Below are positions 1 to 8,510 of a DNA stretch of 64,000 nt, in pieces. Source of the DNA: CAVTWY01 sp963738575. GTDB lineage: Bacteria; Pseudomonadota; Gammaproteobacteria; Burkholderiales; Burkholderiaceae_C. Under the pieces are notes generated by a model. That model searched no databases. It was not told where the DNA came from and worked only from the letters and a program-made list of their open reading frames with translations. The DNA lies in NCBI GenBank assembly GCA_963738575.1, contig CAVTWY010000004.1:1054001-1118000 (forward strand). The letters are read 5' to 3'. The translations under genes and the position numbers were made by a program. The stretch's first letter is position 1; the number at the start of each line of letters is the position of its first letter.

Positions 1-142
1 CAATGCCGCCAAGCACCCACACACCAAGACTGCGTTGGCCCAAGCGTTTGCGGACTGGGTCGTGTCGGCCGAAGGGCAGGCTTCAATCGACGGCTACAAA
101 ATAGGTGGTGAAGCCTTGTTCTTCGCCAATGCGAACAAGTAG
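1..142 (+). CDS. tupA: Tungstate ABC transporter substrate-binding protein, C-terminal end (partial)
   Basis: The gene enters from outside the window and ends at a TAG at 140-142; about 46 residues are visible. The tail, with an AFxDWVVSAEGQ stretch followed by a GEALFFxNA-type end, matches the C-terminus of TupA-like periplasmic tungstate/molybdate-binding proteins, in which a DWL.S.EGQ helix precedes the final strand. The family delivers tungstate to the TupB/TupC permease and ATPase, which would be expected upstream of the window. The assignment rests on a short tail, so another type 2 oxyanion-binding protein is possible. It is convergent with the next gene. Confidence 0.7.
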   Translation, partial: NAAKHPHTKTALAQAFADWVVSAEGQASIDGYKIGGEALFFANANK

Positions 143-188
143 TGGGGGTGCGGTCGCCCGCGGCAATCGCAGGCAAGGCTGCTGGCTG

Positions 189-1259
189 CTACACGGGCGA
201 AAATCGGTGCACACCGTCGGCGCCAATGTGACGCACCAGTTGACCCTTGAACCACAGTGCATGCAAGTGCGCGATCGATTCACCGATGGCAAAGGTGGTT
301 TGGTGAAAGTCAAGGCTGCGGTGAAACAGCACCGGCAACAGTTCGGCGGCGCTTGTGGGTTGCAAGGCGCAGGTTTTTAGCACCGATTCAAATCGCTCGT
401 CGTGGTGTTCGATCAGTTGGGCGACACGCTGGTGCAGGCCAACAAACGGCAGGCCGTGCGAAGGCAGCACCAAGGTGCTTGCGGGCAGTTGCTCAAAGCG
501 CTTGATGGACGCCAAAAAAAGTGTCAGAGGGTCGGACTCGGGTTCGACTTCCACCACCATCACGTTGGTGGAGATGCGCGGCAGCACCATGTCACCCGAG
601 ATCAACAGCCCCTGCGATTCGCAGTGCAGGGCCATGTGCTCGGGGGCGTGACCATAACCAGCGATGCACTGCCATGCGTGGCCGCCGATCATCACGCGCA
701 TGCCGTCCATCAGGCGATGAAATCGGGCGGGGACGCTGGGCACCATGGTTTGGTAGTAGCCGGTTCGCTTTCGGACTTTTTCCAGCGAGTCGGCGTCGGT
801 GATGCCGTGTTGGGCAAAAAAGTGCGCGGCTGCGTCACCGCCAAAACCGCCATTGCTGCCTTGCGAGGCCCTGCAGGCCACGTTGAAATCGGTGGCGCTG
901 ATCCACATCAAGCAGCCCCAGCGTTGCGTCAGCCAGTCGGCCAGGCCGATGTGGTCAGGGTGCATGTGCGTGACGATCACGCGCAAGACCGGAAGGCCTT
1001 GCAGCGCCGTTGCAAAGAGCGTTTCCCAGGCCGCGCGTGTGGCGTCGTCTGCAATGCCGCAGTCGACGATGGTCCATCCCTGTCGCCCGTCAATTTCGTC
1101 CTGCAGCAGCCAAAGATTGATGTGATCGAGCGCAAACGGCAAGCCCATCCGCAGCCATTGCACCCCAGGGGCAAGCACGGTGGTCGTCCCGCGTGCGGGC
1201 GGGGTGGTGTGCGGGAAGGACAGTTCGCTGAGTTTGCGATTAACCATGGTGTGTTTCAA
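189..1259 (-). CDS. MBL-fold metallo-hydrolase
   Basis: This is a 356-residue metallo-beta-lactamase-fold protein. The zinc-binding motif THMHPDH is at residues 97-103 (His98, His100, Asp102, His103), a further His lies in GYGHAPEH near 204-208, and the GD Asp is near 223. Together these give the usual two-metal hydrolase ligand set. The C-terminal third looks like the small helical domain found in many bacterial MBL hydrolases acting on thioesters or similar substrates. The substrate cannot be read from the sequence. A start at the internal Met5 (1247) is equally possible. The gene is transcribed alone, convergent with tupA and divergent from the DUF898 gene. Confidence 0.85.
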   Translation of the reverse strand: MKHTMVNRKLSELSFPHTTPPARGTTTVLAPGVQWLRMGLPFALDHINLWLLQDEIDGRQGWTIVDCGIADDATRAAWETLFATALQGLPVLRVIVTHMHPDHIGLADWLTQRWGCLMWISATDFNVACRASQGSNGGFGGDAAAHFFAQHGITDADSLEKVRKRTGYYQTMVPSVPARFHRLMDGMRVMIGGHAWQCIAGYGHAPEHMALHCESQGLLISGDMVLPRISTNVMVVEVEPESDPLTLFLASIKRFEQLPASTLVLPSHGLPFVGLHQRVAQLIEHHDERFESVLKTCALQPTSAAELLPVLFHRSLDFHQTTFAIGESIAHLHALWFKGQLVRHIGADGVHRFSPV

Positions 1260-1330
1260 CTACCATCGACGCCGACGTCAACGTCTTTTAAGTGTAGCCG
1301 CCGTGAAGATTGCAAACCTTGGCTTCGTGC

Positions 1331-2554
1331 ATGCCCACTGACCCCTCGCCATTGCCCACCGAACGCCCGCCAGTGCCCGCTTGGGTTCACGATTTGGAAG
1401 ACGGGCCGCTGCGCCGCGAAATGGGGCTGGGCGTCAAGACCCCTGACACGCCGCCCGCCGTGATGGTTCACCGAGAGAATCTCAAGTTTCACGGCACGGG
1501 GGCAGAGTACTTTCGCATCTGGGTGGTCAATGTATTCCTAACCTTGATCACCGTGGGCGTCTATTCAGCTTGGGCCAAGGTGCGCAAAGCACGGTGGTTT
1601 GCACAAAACACGTCGTTGGGGGGTGATCGTTTTGACTTCCACGGGGACGCCAAACGCATTTTGATGGGGCGGGTGGTGGCGCTTGTGTTGTTGGCGATTT
1701 GGAGCTTTTCGTTCGATCTCTCCCCCGTGGTGGGGCTCGTGGTTCTGGCCGTCTTTTGTGTGGTGGGGCCGCTGCTGTTCGCCAGCGCGCAGCGGTTTCG
1801 CTTGGCCAATTCGAGTTGGCGTGGCATACGTTTTGGCTTCAATGTGCCTCGCGCCAAGGTGTATGCCGTGTGCGTCCCGCTGCTGCTGCTTTGGACGGCG
1901 GGCAGCGTGTTTCAGGCGTTGGGCTTCCATGCGGGGTGGCTTGGGGCGGCGGGCGTTGCCACGGTGGTGGGGTTTCCGTGGGCCCACTCGCGATTGAAGC
2001 AGTTGCAACACCACCATGCGTTCTATGGCGATCGAACGTTCAGTTTTGCGTCGGCCGGCCCCGAGTTCTACGGCCTGTACGCCAAGGCCATCGCCTTGAC
2101 GGTGGTGTTGGGGGCGTTGTCGGTGCCATTGATAGGGGTGATTGCCGCGGTGGGTGTGGGCGGTGACGGCGGTGCCAGGGGCGGTTTTGTCGCCATGGCC
2201 GTGGGTGCTGCCATTGGGCTATTCACGTGGCTGATGGTGTGGCCCTATTTTGCTGCGCGCATGCAACACATTGTGTGGTCGCACACCAAGCTGGGTGCGG
2301 TGCAGTTTCAAGGCACCATGCGCGGGTGGCCGCTTTGGCGCTTGGTGATTTCGCAGATGCTGCTGACCCTTGTCACCCTGGGCCTTTACTGGCCTTTTGC
2401 GGCCGTTGCGATTGCTCGGTTTCGGGTGCAAGCTATTGCCGTTGAGTCCCCCACGCCGCTCGGGGCCGCCGTGGCTACGGTGGCGGCGCCAAGCACCCGG
2501 CGTGCCGCAGGGGATGCCTCAGTTGATATGTTTGGCCTGGATTTGGGATGGTAG
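1331..2554 (+). CDS. DUF898 (YjgN-type) inner-membrane protein
   Basis: This 407-residue protein begins with a proline-rich cytosolic stretch. It is followed by the DUF898 signature in which a folded head (LKFHGTGAEYFRIW) leads into hydrophobic helices, and this unit occurs twice, with a second FQGTMRGWPLWRL-like copy near the C-terminus. Several hydrophobic segments predict a polytopic inner-membrane protein. The function of the family is unknown. Its stop codon overlaps the start of the M48 peptidase gene by 7 bases, implying translational coupling and a shared role. I chose the ATG at 1331 over a TTG at 1310; no strong ribosome-binding site decides it. Confidence 0.8.
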   Translation: MPTDPSPLPTERPPVPAWVHDLEDGPLRREMGLGVKTPDTPPAVMVHRENLKFHGTGAEYFRIWVVNVFLTLITVGVYSAWAKVRKARWFAQNTSLGGDRFDFHGDAKRILMGRVVALVLLAIWSFSFDLSPVVGLVVLAVFCVVGPLLFASAQRFRLANSSWRGIRFGFNVPRAKVYAVCVPLLLLWTAGSVFQALGFHAGWLGAAGVATVVGFPWAHSRLKQLQHHHAFYGDRTFSFASAGPEFYGLYAKAIALTVVLGALSVPLIGVIAAVGVGGDGGARGGFVAMAVGAAIGLFTWLMVWPYFAARMQHIVWSHTKLGAVQFQGTMRGWPLWRLVISQMLLTLVTLGLYWPFAAVAIARFRVQAIAVESPTPLGAAVATVAAPSTRRAAGDASVDMFGLDLGW

Positions 2555-3804
2555 GCATGGGCAACAACAGCACGGCTCCCACGGGCTTGCAGGGCACCGG
2601 CGTTTGGTTTGACGGCAAGTCGTCGCAGCGCCGCCCCGCGCATCTCTTGTTGGAGGGCGACTTGTTGCGCATTGCGCCTGACGTGTCCATGGCGTTTGCA
2701 GATGGTTTGCCGGGCGCCACAGTAATTGGCGCTGATGCCCAGGCGACTGGATCGAATGGGGGCCTGCCCATGCGACACAAGCTCAAACGCGTACGAATCA
2801 GCGAACGATGGGACCATGCGCCGCTTGCACTCGCACTGCCCGACGGCAGCACACTTTGGGTTGACGACGACGCGAGATCTTTGGCCGATGCGCTGGCGGA
2901 CCGTGTCCAACGGCTGCATCCACGCCGCTTGCCCAGCGCAGCACGGCTCATAGCCTCTTGGCCCGCTGTTTTGGCTTGCCTGGTGGCGACGTTGGTGTTG
3001 CTGGTTTGGTTTGACCGACAAGGTGCGTCACTGGCGGCGCAGGCTTCGATGGTGGTGGTGCCCAAGCGCGTTGATCGCGCCATCGGTGATGCGGTTTTTT
3101 CATCGGTCCAAACCCAGTGGTTGGCCCCAACGGCCGTGCCCCTGACGCGGCAAGAAGCGTTGAAGCGCCGCTTTGACGACCTGGCGCGCGCGATGGAACC
3201 CGCGCACCCCGCTGTGCTGCATTTCTTTCGCAGCAGCGATGACGATGATCGGGCGCATCAGCGCAAGGCGCCCGAGGCTGAGACCGAAGACGGGGACGCG
3301 ACAACAGGGCGCGGCGCGCCAAGAGCGACCACCGACGCGCGACCCGAGAAAGAGGTGGAAGCGGGTGGCTTCAACGCGTTTGCCCTGCCCAACGGCGCCA
3401 TCGTGATGCTTGACGGCATGACCCAGTCGTTGACCGATGACGAGATCATGGCGGTGCTCGGACACGAACTGGGCCACGTGGTGCATCGCCACAGCATGCA
3501 GTCGGTGATGCGCTCGATCGGCTTGCTGGCCGTTGCCGGTGCCGTTTTTGGTGACTTCTCAACCGTGGTGTCGACGGCTGTGGCGACCTTGCAGACCTTT
3601 CACCACAGCCGCGACGCTGAACGTGAAGCTGATGTGTTTGGGCGCCGTTTTGCCAAGTTTGCCAATTTGCCTGCGGGCACTGAAGCCGCCGTTTGGCGAA
3701 AACTGTTGGCGCAGCAAGAGAAGATGGGGTTGGATGACTTGCCCGTGTGGATGTCGACCCACCCGCCAACCCAAGAAAGGCTGGAGGCGGCGCAGCGCCC
3801 TTAG
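2548..3804 (+). CDS. Membrane-anchored M48 family metallopeptidase
   Basis: This 418-residue protein has one clear transmembrane helix near residues 138-155, separating an N-terminal domain from a C-terminal peptidase domain. The zinc motif HELGH is at residues 306-310 and the third-ligand region EREAD at 358-362, typical of M48 peptidases of the HtpX/BepA group. A charged, low-complexity linker at about 230-270 precedes the catalytic domain. The gene overlaps the upstream DUF898 gene by 7 bases. The pair probably acts in envelope protein quality control, but that is inferred from the peptidase family alone. A second possible ATG lies at 2557. Confidence 0.85.
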   Translation: MVGMGNNSTAPTGLQGTGVWFDGKSSQRRPAHLLLEGDLLRIAPDVSMAFADGLPGATVIGADAQATGSNGGLPMRHKLKRVRISERWDHAPLALALPDGSTLWVDDDARSLADALADRVQRLHPRRLPSAARLIASWPAVLACLVATLVLLVWFDRQGASLAAQASMVVVPKRVDRAIGDAVFSSVQTQWLAPTAVPLTRQEALKRRFDDLARAMEPAHPAVLHFFRSSDDDDRAHQRKAPEAETEDGDATTGRGAPRATTDARPEKEVEAGGFNAFALPNGAIVMLDGMTQSLTDDEIMAVLGHELGHVVHRHSMQSVMRSIGLLAVAGAVFGDFSTVVSTAVATLQTFHHSRDAEREADVFGRRFAKFANLPAGTEAAVWRKLLAQQEKMGLDDLPVWMSTHPPTQERLEAAQRP

Positions 3805-3884
3805 TTGTCGCCGAATGCCCTCTTGCTCGGGTGGCCGGGCAGCGGCTGCGTATGATTACTGTGCATTGCAGGAGCCAATCCGCC

Positions 3885-5132
3885 ATGAGCCTTCCAGGTC
3901 TGAATTTTTACCTCGGTGACGACATCGATGCGCTGCGCGACGCTGTTCGCACGTTTGCGCAGGCCGAGATTGCGCCGCGCGCCACCGAGATTGACCGCAG
4001 TGACCAGTTCCCGATGGACCTTTGGCGCAAGATGGGCGACTTGGGTGTGCTGGGCATCACGGTGCCAGAAGCCGAGGGCGGCGCTGGCATGGGTTACCTC
4101 GCGCACATGGTGGCGATGGAAGAAATCAGCCGCGCCAGCGCTTCGGTAGGCTTGAGTTACGGCGCTCACAGCAACCTGTGTGTCAATCAGCTCAAGCGCA
4201 ACGGCAATGCAGCGCAAAAACAAAAATACCTACCCAAACTCATCAGTGGCGAGCACGTAGGGGCGCTGGCGATGAGCGAGCCGGGTGCGGGCAGTGACGT
4301 CATCTCAATGAAGCTCAAGGCCGTCGAGAAGGGTGGTGTCTACGTGCTCAATGGCACCAAGATGTGGATCACCAACGGCCCGGATGCCGACACGATGGTG
4401 GTGTACGCCAAGACCGAGCCCGAAGCAGACAACCCCCACGCTTCGCTGCCCCCCGAGGGGGCGCACCGGCCTTCGGGCGGTCGTGCGGCCGGTGGGGGCG
4501 CTCGAAGCATCACCGCGTTCATTGTTGAAAAGGGCATGCCGGGTTTTTCGACGGCGCAAAAGCTCGACAAGTTGGGCATGCGCGGCAGCCACACCGGCGA
4601 AATGGTGTTTCACAACGTAGAGGTGCCAGCGCAAAACATCTTGGGGGCCGTCAATGGGGGCGCCAAGGTGTTGATGAGTGGCCTGGACTACGAGCGCGCT
4701 GTGCTGGCAGCGGGCCCCATTGGCATCATGCAGGCGGTGATGGACAGCGTGATTCCGTACACACACGACCGCAAGCAGTTTGGGCAGAGCATTGGTGAGT
4801 TTCAGCTCATTCAGGGCAAGGTGGCCGACATGTACACGGTGCTGCAAGCGGGCCGCGCGTTTTGCTACACGGTGGGGAAAAATCTTGACGCCTTGGGCAG
4901 TGATCATGTGCGCCAAGTTCGCAAAGATTGTGCGAGTGTGATTCTTTGGTGTGCCGAGAAGGCGACCTGGATGGCGGGCGAGGGGATTCAGATTTTTGGG
5001 GGCAATGGCTACATCAATGACTACCCACTGGGCCGGCTGTGGCGCGACGCCAAGTTGTACGAGATTGGTGCAGGGACGAGCGAGATCCGTCGCATGTTGA
5101 TTGGGCGCGAGTTGTTTGCTGAAACGATGTGA
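3885..5132 (+). CDS. ivd: Isovaleryl-CoA dehydrogenase with an in-frame insertion
   Basis: This flavoprotein oxidises isovaleryl-CoA to 3-methylcrotonyl-CoA in leucine breakdown. At 415 residues it is longer than the usual roughly 390. It shows the family markers SEPGAGSDV, FVEKG-type and LDKLGMRGS motifs, the FGGNGYINDYP C-terminal region, and Glu270 in SGLDYERAV, the base position specific to isovaleryl-CoA dehydrogenases. A GGAG-type ribosome-binding site lies about 10 bases before the chosen ATG. Residues about 182-205 are a Gly/Pro/Ala-rich insertion encoded by a palindromic repeat, listed separately. It lies in a loop of the beta domain, so the enzyme may still fold. The next steps of the pathway are encoded at 39-49 kb. 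Confidence 0.92.
   Translation: MSLPGLNFYLGDDIDALRDAVRTFAQAEIAPRATEIDRSDQFPMDLWRKMGDLGVLGITVPEAEGGAGMGYLAHMVAMEEISRASASVGLSYGAHSNLCVNQLKRNGNAAQKQKYLPKLISGEHVGALAMSEPGAGSDVISMKLKAVEKGGVYVLNGTKMWITNGPDADTMVVYAKTEPEADNPHASLPPEGAHRPSGGRAAGGGARSITAFIVEKGMPGFSTAQKLDKLGMRGSHTGEMVFHNVEVPAQNILGAVNGGAKVLMSGLDYERAVLAAGPIGIMQAVMDSVIPYTHDRKQFGQSIGEFQLIQGKVADMYTVLQAGRAFCYTVGKNLDALGSDHVRQVRKDCASVILWCAEKATWMAGEGIQIFGGNGYINDYPLGRLWRDAKLYEIGAGTSEIRRMLIGRELFAETM
4428..4499. repeat. Palindromic GC-rich repeat captured in frame inside ivd
   Basis: About 72 bases that family comparison marks as an insertion contain nested inverted repeats. CCCCCAC (4433-4439) pairs with GTGGGGG (4492-4498). GCCCCC (4448-4453) pairs with GGGGGC (4457-4462) around a CGA loop. 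ACCGGCC (4465-4471) pairs with GGCCGGT (4487-4493). The length is a multiple of three and all three parts read open. The form is that of a REP- or MITE-like intergenic element that landed in a gene. No second copy was seen in this window. Confidence 0.75.
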
Positions 5133-5234
5133 GTGATTGGGCTCGTCTACCTTGTGGATTGGTTAGAGTGCGTTTAGCGCGTACAACGCCTTGCCCGAGA
5201 CTTCTCGGTCGGTGATTCGCGGCGGGGACTTCAC

Positions 5235-6365
5235 ATGCAGCTGAGTCAAGATCATTTGATGGTGCGCGACGCCGTGCGCAGTTACGTGCAAGACAAGATT
5301 GCGCCGCAAGCTGCCCAGTGGAGCCAGTCGCATCACTTTCCTGCGGCTGAGCTGCAAGGTTTGGCGGCACTGGGTTGTTATGGCATTGCCGTGCCAACGC
5401 AGTACGACGGTGCGGGGCTTGACTACCTGGCGCTGGCATTGATGCTGGAAGAGATTGCAGCGGGCGACGGGGGTGCTTCCACCATCGTCAGCGTCAACAA
5501 CTGCCCCGTTTGCTCCATCTTGATGATGGTTGGCAATGAGGCCCAAAAAGAGCAATTCCTCAAGCCCTTGGCGCGCGGCGACATGCTGGGTGCCTTTTGC
5601 TTGACCGAGCCGCACGTCGGCTCGGAAGCTGCGGGTCTGCGCACCACGGCGCGCAAGGACGGCAACCACTACGTGTTGGACGGCGTCAAACAGTTCATCA
5701 CCAGCGGCAAGCATGGCGACGTGGCCATCGTGATGGCGGTCACTGACAAAGCGGCGGGCAAGAAGGGCATCAGTGCCTTCATCGTGCCCACCAGCACGCC
5801 GGGGTACAAGGTGGCGCGGCTGGAAGAAAAAATGGGGCAACACTCCAGCGACACGGCACAAATTCTGTTTGAAAACTGCCGCATCCCCGAGGCCTACCGC
5901 CTGGGTGAGGAGGGGCAGGGTTTGCGGATTGCCTTGTCGGGCTTGGAGGGCGGGCGCATCGGCATTGCGGCACAAAGCATTGGCATGGCGCGTGCGGCGT
6001 TTGAGGCTGCTTTGCTTTACAGCAAAGACCGTGTGTCGTTTGGGCAACCCATCTTCAACCACCAAGCGGTGCAGTTCAGGCTCGCCGACATGGCGACGCA
6101 GATTGAAGCGGCGCGGCAATTGACTTGGCATGCTGCGTCCCTCAAAGACGCCGGGGTGCCTTGCCTTAAAGAGGCGGCCATGGCCAAGCTTTTTGCCAGC
6201 GAGATGGCCGAGCGTGTGTGTTCTGCCGCGATCCAAACGTTTGGTGGCTACGGCTATGTCAACGACTTCCCCGTGGAGCGCATTTACCGGGATGTGCGGG
6301 TGTGTCAAATTTACGAAGGCACGTCCGATGTTCAAAAAATCCTCATCGCCCGTGCGCTTGCTTGA
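5235..6365 (+). CDS. Acyl-CoA dehydrogenase (short-chain/butyryl type)
   Basis: This 376-residue flavoenzyme has the acyl-CoA dehydrogenase fold. It carries the FCLTEPHVGSEA flavin-contact segment, QHSSDTAQI, and the C-terminal YEGTSDVQKI motif whose Glu361 is the catalytic base position in short- and medium-chain dehydrogenases. It is therefore a general straight- or branched-chain acyl-CoA dehydrogenase distinct from ivd, which uses a different Glu. It starts about 100 bases after ivd in the same direction and is probably co-transcribed with it. The exact substrate, such as butyryl- or 2-methylbutyryl-CoA, cannot be read from the sequence. Confidence 0.88.
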   Translation: MQLSQDHLMVRDAVRSYVQDKIAPQAAQWSQSHHFPAAELQGLAALGCYGIAVPTQYDGAGLDYLALALMLEEIAAGDGGASTIVSVNNCPVCSILMMVGNEAQKEQFLKPLARGDMLGAFCLTEPHVGSEAAGLRTTARKDGNHYVLDGVKQFITSGKHGDVAIVMAVTDKAAGKKGISAFIVPTSTPGYKVARLEEKMGQHSSDTAQILFENCRIPEAYRLGEEGQGLRIALSGLEGGRIGIAAQSIGMARAAFEAALLYSKDRVSFGQPIFNHQAVQFRLADMATQIEAARQLTWHAASLKDAGVPCLKEAAMAKLFASEMAERVCSAAIQTFGGYGYVNDFPVERIYRDVRVCQIYEGTSDVQKILIARALA

Positions 6366-6408
6366 ATCCGTCAAATATGTCGCTCGCTGCCTGCGTGCGT
6401 CTGCCCCC

Positions 6409-6801
6409 ATGCGCTACTTGTGGGCGTCACCGGCCACCGCGCTGGGTGGTCTGGCCCTGGTTGTGGCATGGGTCGGTGGCGGGCGCGTGCAGGTGGTGCG
6501 CGGGGTGTTTGAAGTAGCCGGTGGTGGCTTGGGCCGCTGGATGGCGTCGTGCACGAGCGTGCAGGCAATCACCTTGGGGCACGTCGTGCTTGGCACTGAC
6601 AACCAAACGTTGGCGCGGTGGCGCACGCACGAGCATGCCCACGTGGCTCAGTACGAGCGCTGGGGCCCCTTGATGCTGCCCCTCTATATGGCATCCAGCG
6701 CCGCGCTTTGGTGCCAGGGCATGCCAGCTTATTGGTGCAACCGATTTGAGCGTGAGGCGCGCATCGTGGCACGGCGGGGCGTGCTGCTGCGCATTCGTTA
6801 G
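6409..6801 (+). CDS. Small hydrophobic protein with HEHAH motif
   Basis: I do not recognise a named family. The 130-residue product starts with hydrophobic stretches that could be membrane helices. It then has an RTHEHAHVAQYERWGPL segment in which HEHAH resembles a zinc-peptidase HExxH core, followed by another hydrophobic stretch (LMLPLYMASSAALW) and a basic tail. The open frame extends upstream into the acyl-CoA dehydrogenase gene, so an ATG at 6328 is an alternative start. It could be a small intramembrane metal-binding protein; the short length argues against a complete peptidase domain. Confidence 0.55.
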   Translation: MRYLWASPATALGGLALVVAWVGGGRVQVVRGVFEVAGGGLGRWMASCTSVQAITLGHVVLGTDNQTLARWRTHEHAHVAQYERWGPLMLPLYMASSAALWCQGMPAYWCNRFEREARIVARRGVLLRIR

Positions 6802-6851
6802 GCACAGGGCCCCTGCGGCCGGCTGATGGCAAGTGCCCCTAAACTCGCACC

Positions 6852-8435
6852 ATGACCCCAGGCCAACCCCTTTCACTGCCCGTTTCGCCACCAAGTCCAC
6901 CAGCAGGTGCTGACGCTGCAGCGCGTGAAGCCGTTGGTGCGGCCAAGCGGGCGCGTGACGCCACCGCCCATCTCAGCGACCAAGGTGCGCGCGAGGTATT
7001 GCTGCTGCGTGCCTACGAAGCGCTTAACAGCGACACCAAAGACAACCCGCTGTGGACCCAAGCCGACTCGCTGTGGGCCAGTCGCGTGGCGACTGAATCG
7101 GTGGGCCCTCATGCGTCCGCTGCCGCCTTCGTTCAAGCGCGTGCCCATGCGGCCATGCAGCGCTTGGCGCCCCGCGATGAAGGCGTTCGCAATGCGTTGG
7201 CCATGCGCGGTTGGCGCTGGGGCTGGTTGGCTGTTGTCGCGGTGGTGGCCTTTGCCGTCGGTGCCATCGTGTACGACGTGGGCACCCATCAACGCATCGA
7301 CTTGTTGTCCGTTCCGGTCTGGGCCATCGTCTTGTGGAATGTGGTGATCTACGCGGTTTTGCTGGTGGCCTGGCTGCGGGGTCTTGGCGGGCCGCCGAGG
7401 GCCGGTGGGCGGTTGCGCAAATTCATCGGGGCTCGATTGGCGGCCAAGGTTGCTGGTGTGACGCGCAAGACCCCAGCGCTGGCCAGTTACGCCACGGCCT
7501 GGTCCAGAGTGTCGTGGCCCATGACGGTGGCGCGCGCTGGCGCGGTGTTGCACCTGGGCGCCGCTGCGCTGGCGCTGGGCTTGATCGCGGGCATGTACGT
7601 GCGGGGTTTGGTGCTTGATTACCGTGCTGGATGGCAGAGCACATTTTTAGAATCGCCCACGGTGCACAACGTGCTTTCCAAAGCACTGGCACCCGCGGCC
7701 TGGGTGACGGGCAAGCCCTTGCCTGACGAGGCTGCCGTGACGGCGTTGCGGGTGCAGTCGGGCTACGAGGCCAAAGGCGAGGCGGCGCCGTGGATTCATT
7801 GGTATGCCGCCACCCTGGGTTTGTGGGTGGTGCTGCCGCGCCTTTTGCTCGGCTTGGGTAGCTTGTTGCGCGGCGCGTGGTTGGCGCGGCGCTTGCCGGT
7901 GGCCATCGACGACCCGTACCACCAGCGCTTGCTGCAGCACCACCGCAGCACAGCGTCGAGCGTGCGCGTTCATGCCCATGGCTCGCCACCCGATGCCAGT
8001 GCGGCCTTGGGTTTGCAAAAACTCGTCAGCCGCGTGTTTGGCGATAAAGCGGAGCTGAGCATTGCACCGCTGGCAGCCTACGGCGCTGAAGAGGCTGTGG
8101 CCAACAGCACGGCGCTGGAGAGTGATGCCGTCAAGCTCGCCCTGTTTGATTTGAGTGCCACGCCCGAAGCGGAAGCCCAAGGCCGCTTTGTGCAAGCGCT
8201 GCAAGCCCGTGCTGGGCGCAGCGGCACGGTGGTGATGGTGGTGGACGAGGCAGCTTTCAATTCGCGCTTTGGGGGCGACGGTGAACGCGTGCAGCAGCGT
8301 CGCGCAGCGTGGGAGGGTTTGGCGCAGCGCTCCAACCTGGCGCCGCCGGTGTTTGTCAATTTGAGCAAGCTCAACGTCGACGATGCCGCGCGTGCGCTCG
8401 AAGCGGCCGTTAACCACGCTAATGAACGTGGTTAG
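6852..8435 (+). CDS. DUF2868 domain-containing membrane protein
   Basis: This 527-residue protein has hydrophobic segments at about residues 120-140, 155-175, 230-255 and 320-345. The first two flank the THQRIDLLSVPVWAIVLW stretch typical of DUF2868. The C-terminal 180 residues look soluble. DUF2868 proteins are encoded next to DUF3482 GTPases in many Burkholderiales, as here, where the GTPase gene starts 75 bases downstream. This suggests a membrane partner for that GTPase. The biochemical function is unknown. The start ATG at 6852 is the first in frame; its ribosome-binding site is weak. Confidence 0.82.
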   Translation: MTPGQPLSLPVSPPSPPAGADAAAREAVGAAKRARDATAHLSDQGAREVLLLRAYEALNSDTKDNPLWTQADSLWASRVATESVGPHASAAAFVQARAHAAMQRLAPRDEGVRNALAMRGWRWGWLAVVAVVAFAVGAIVYDVGTHQRIDLLSVPVWAIVLWNVVIYAVLLVAWLRGLGGPPRAGGRLRKFIGARLAAKVAGVTRKTPALASYATAWSRVSWPMTVARAGAVLHLGAAALALGLIAGMYVRGLVLDYRAGWQSTFLESPTVHNVLSKALAPAAWVTGKPLPDEAAVTALRVQSGYEAKGEAAPWIHWYAATLGLWVVLPRLLLGLGSLLRGAWLARRLPVAIDDPYHQRLLQHHRSTASSVRVHAHGSPPDASAALGLQKLVSRVFGDKAELSIAPLAAYGAEEAVANSTALESDAVKLALFDLSATPEAEAQGRFVQALQARAGRSGTVVMVVDEAAFNSRFGGDGERVQQRRAAWEGLAQRSNLAPPVFVNLSKLNVDDAARALEAAVNHANERG

Positions 8436-8510
8436 CTCAACCGTGGTTCAACAGCCTGCTAGGGGGTCCCAAGCGCCGCAACGGGCGCCCGGGGTGCCTG
8501 AGGGCGGTGC

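Noticed and set aside
402..1463. Long plus-strand open frame opposite the MBL hydrolase
   Set aside because: It lies on the other strand of a gene with clear zinc motifs, has no family features and an arginine/alanine-rich, low-complexity composition typical of antisense frames in GC-rich DNA.
5163..6410. 415-residue minus-strand frame opposite the second acyl-CoA dehydrogenase
   Set aside because: It mirrors the real gene codon by codon, has no recognisable domain and no ribosome-binding site; it is an antisense shadow.
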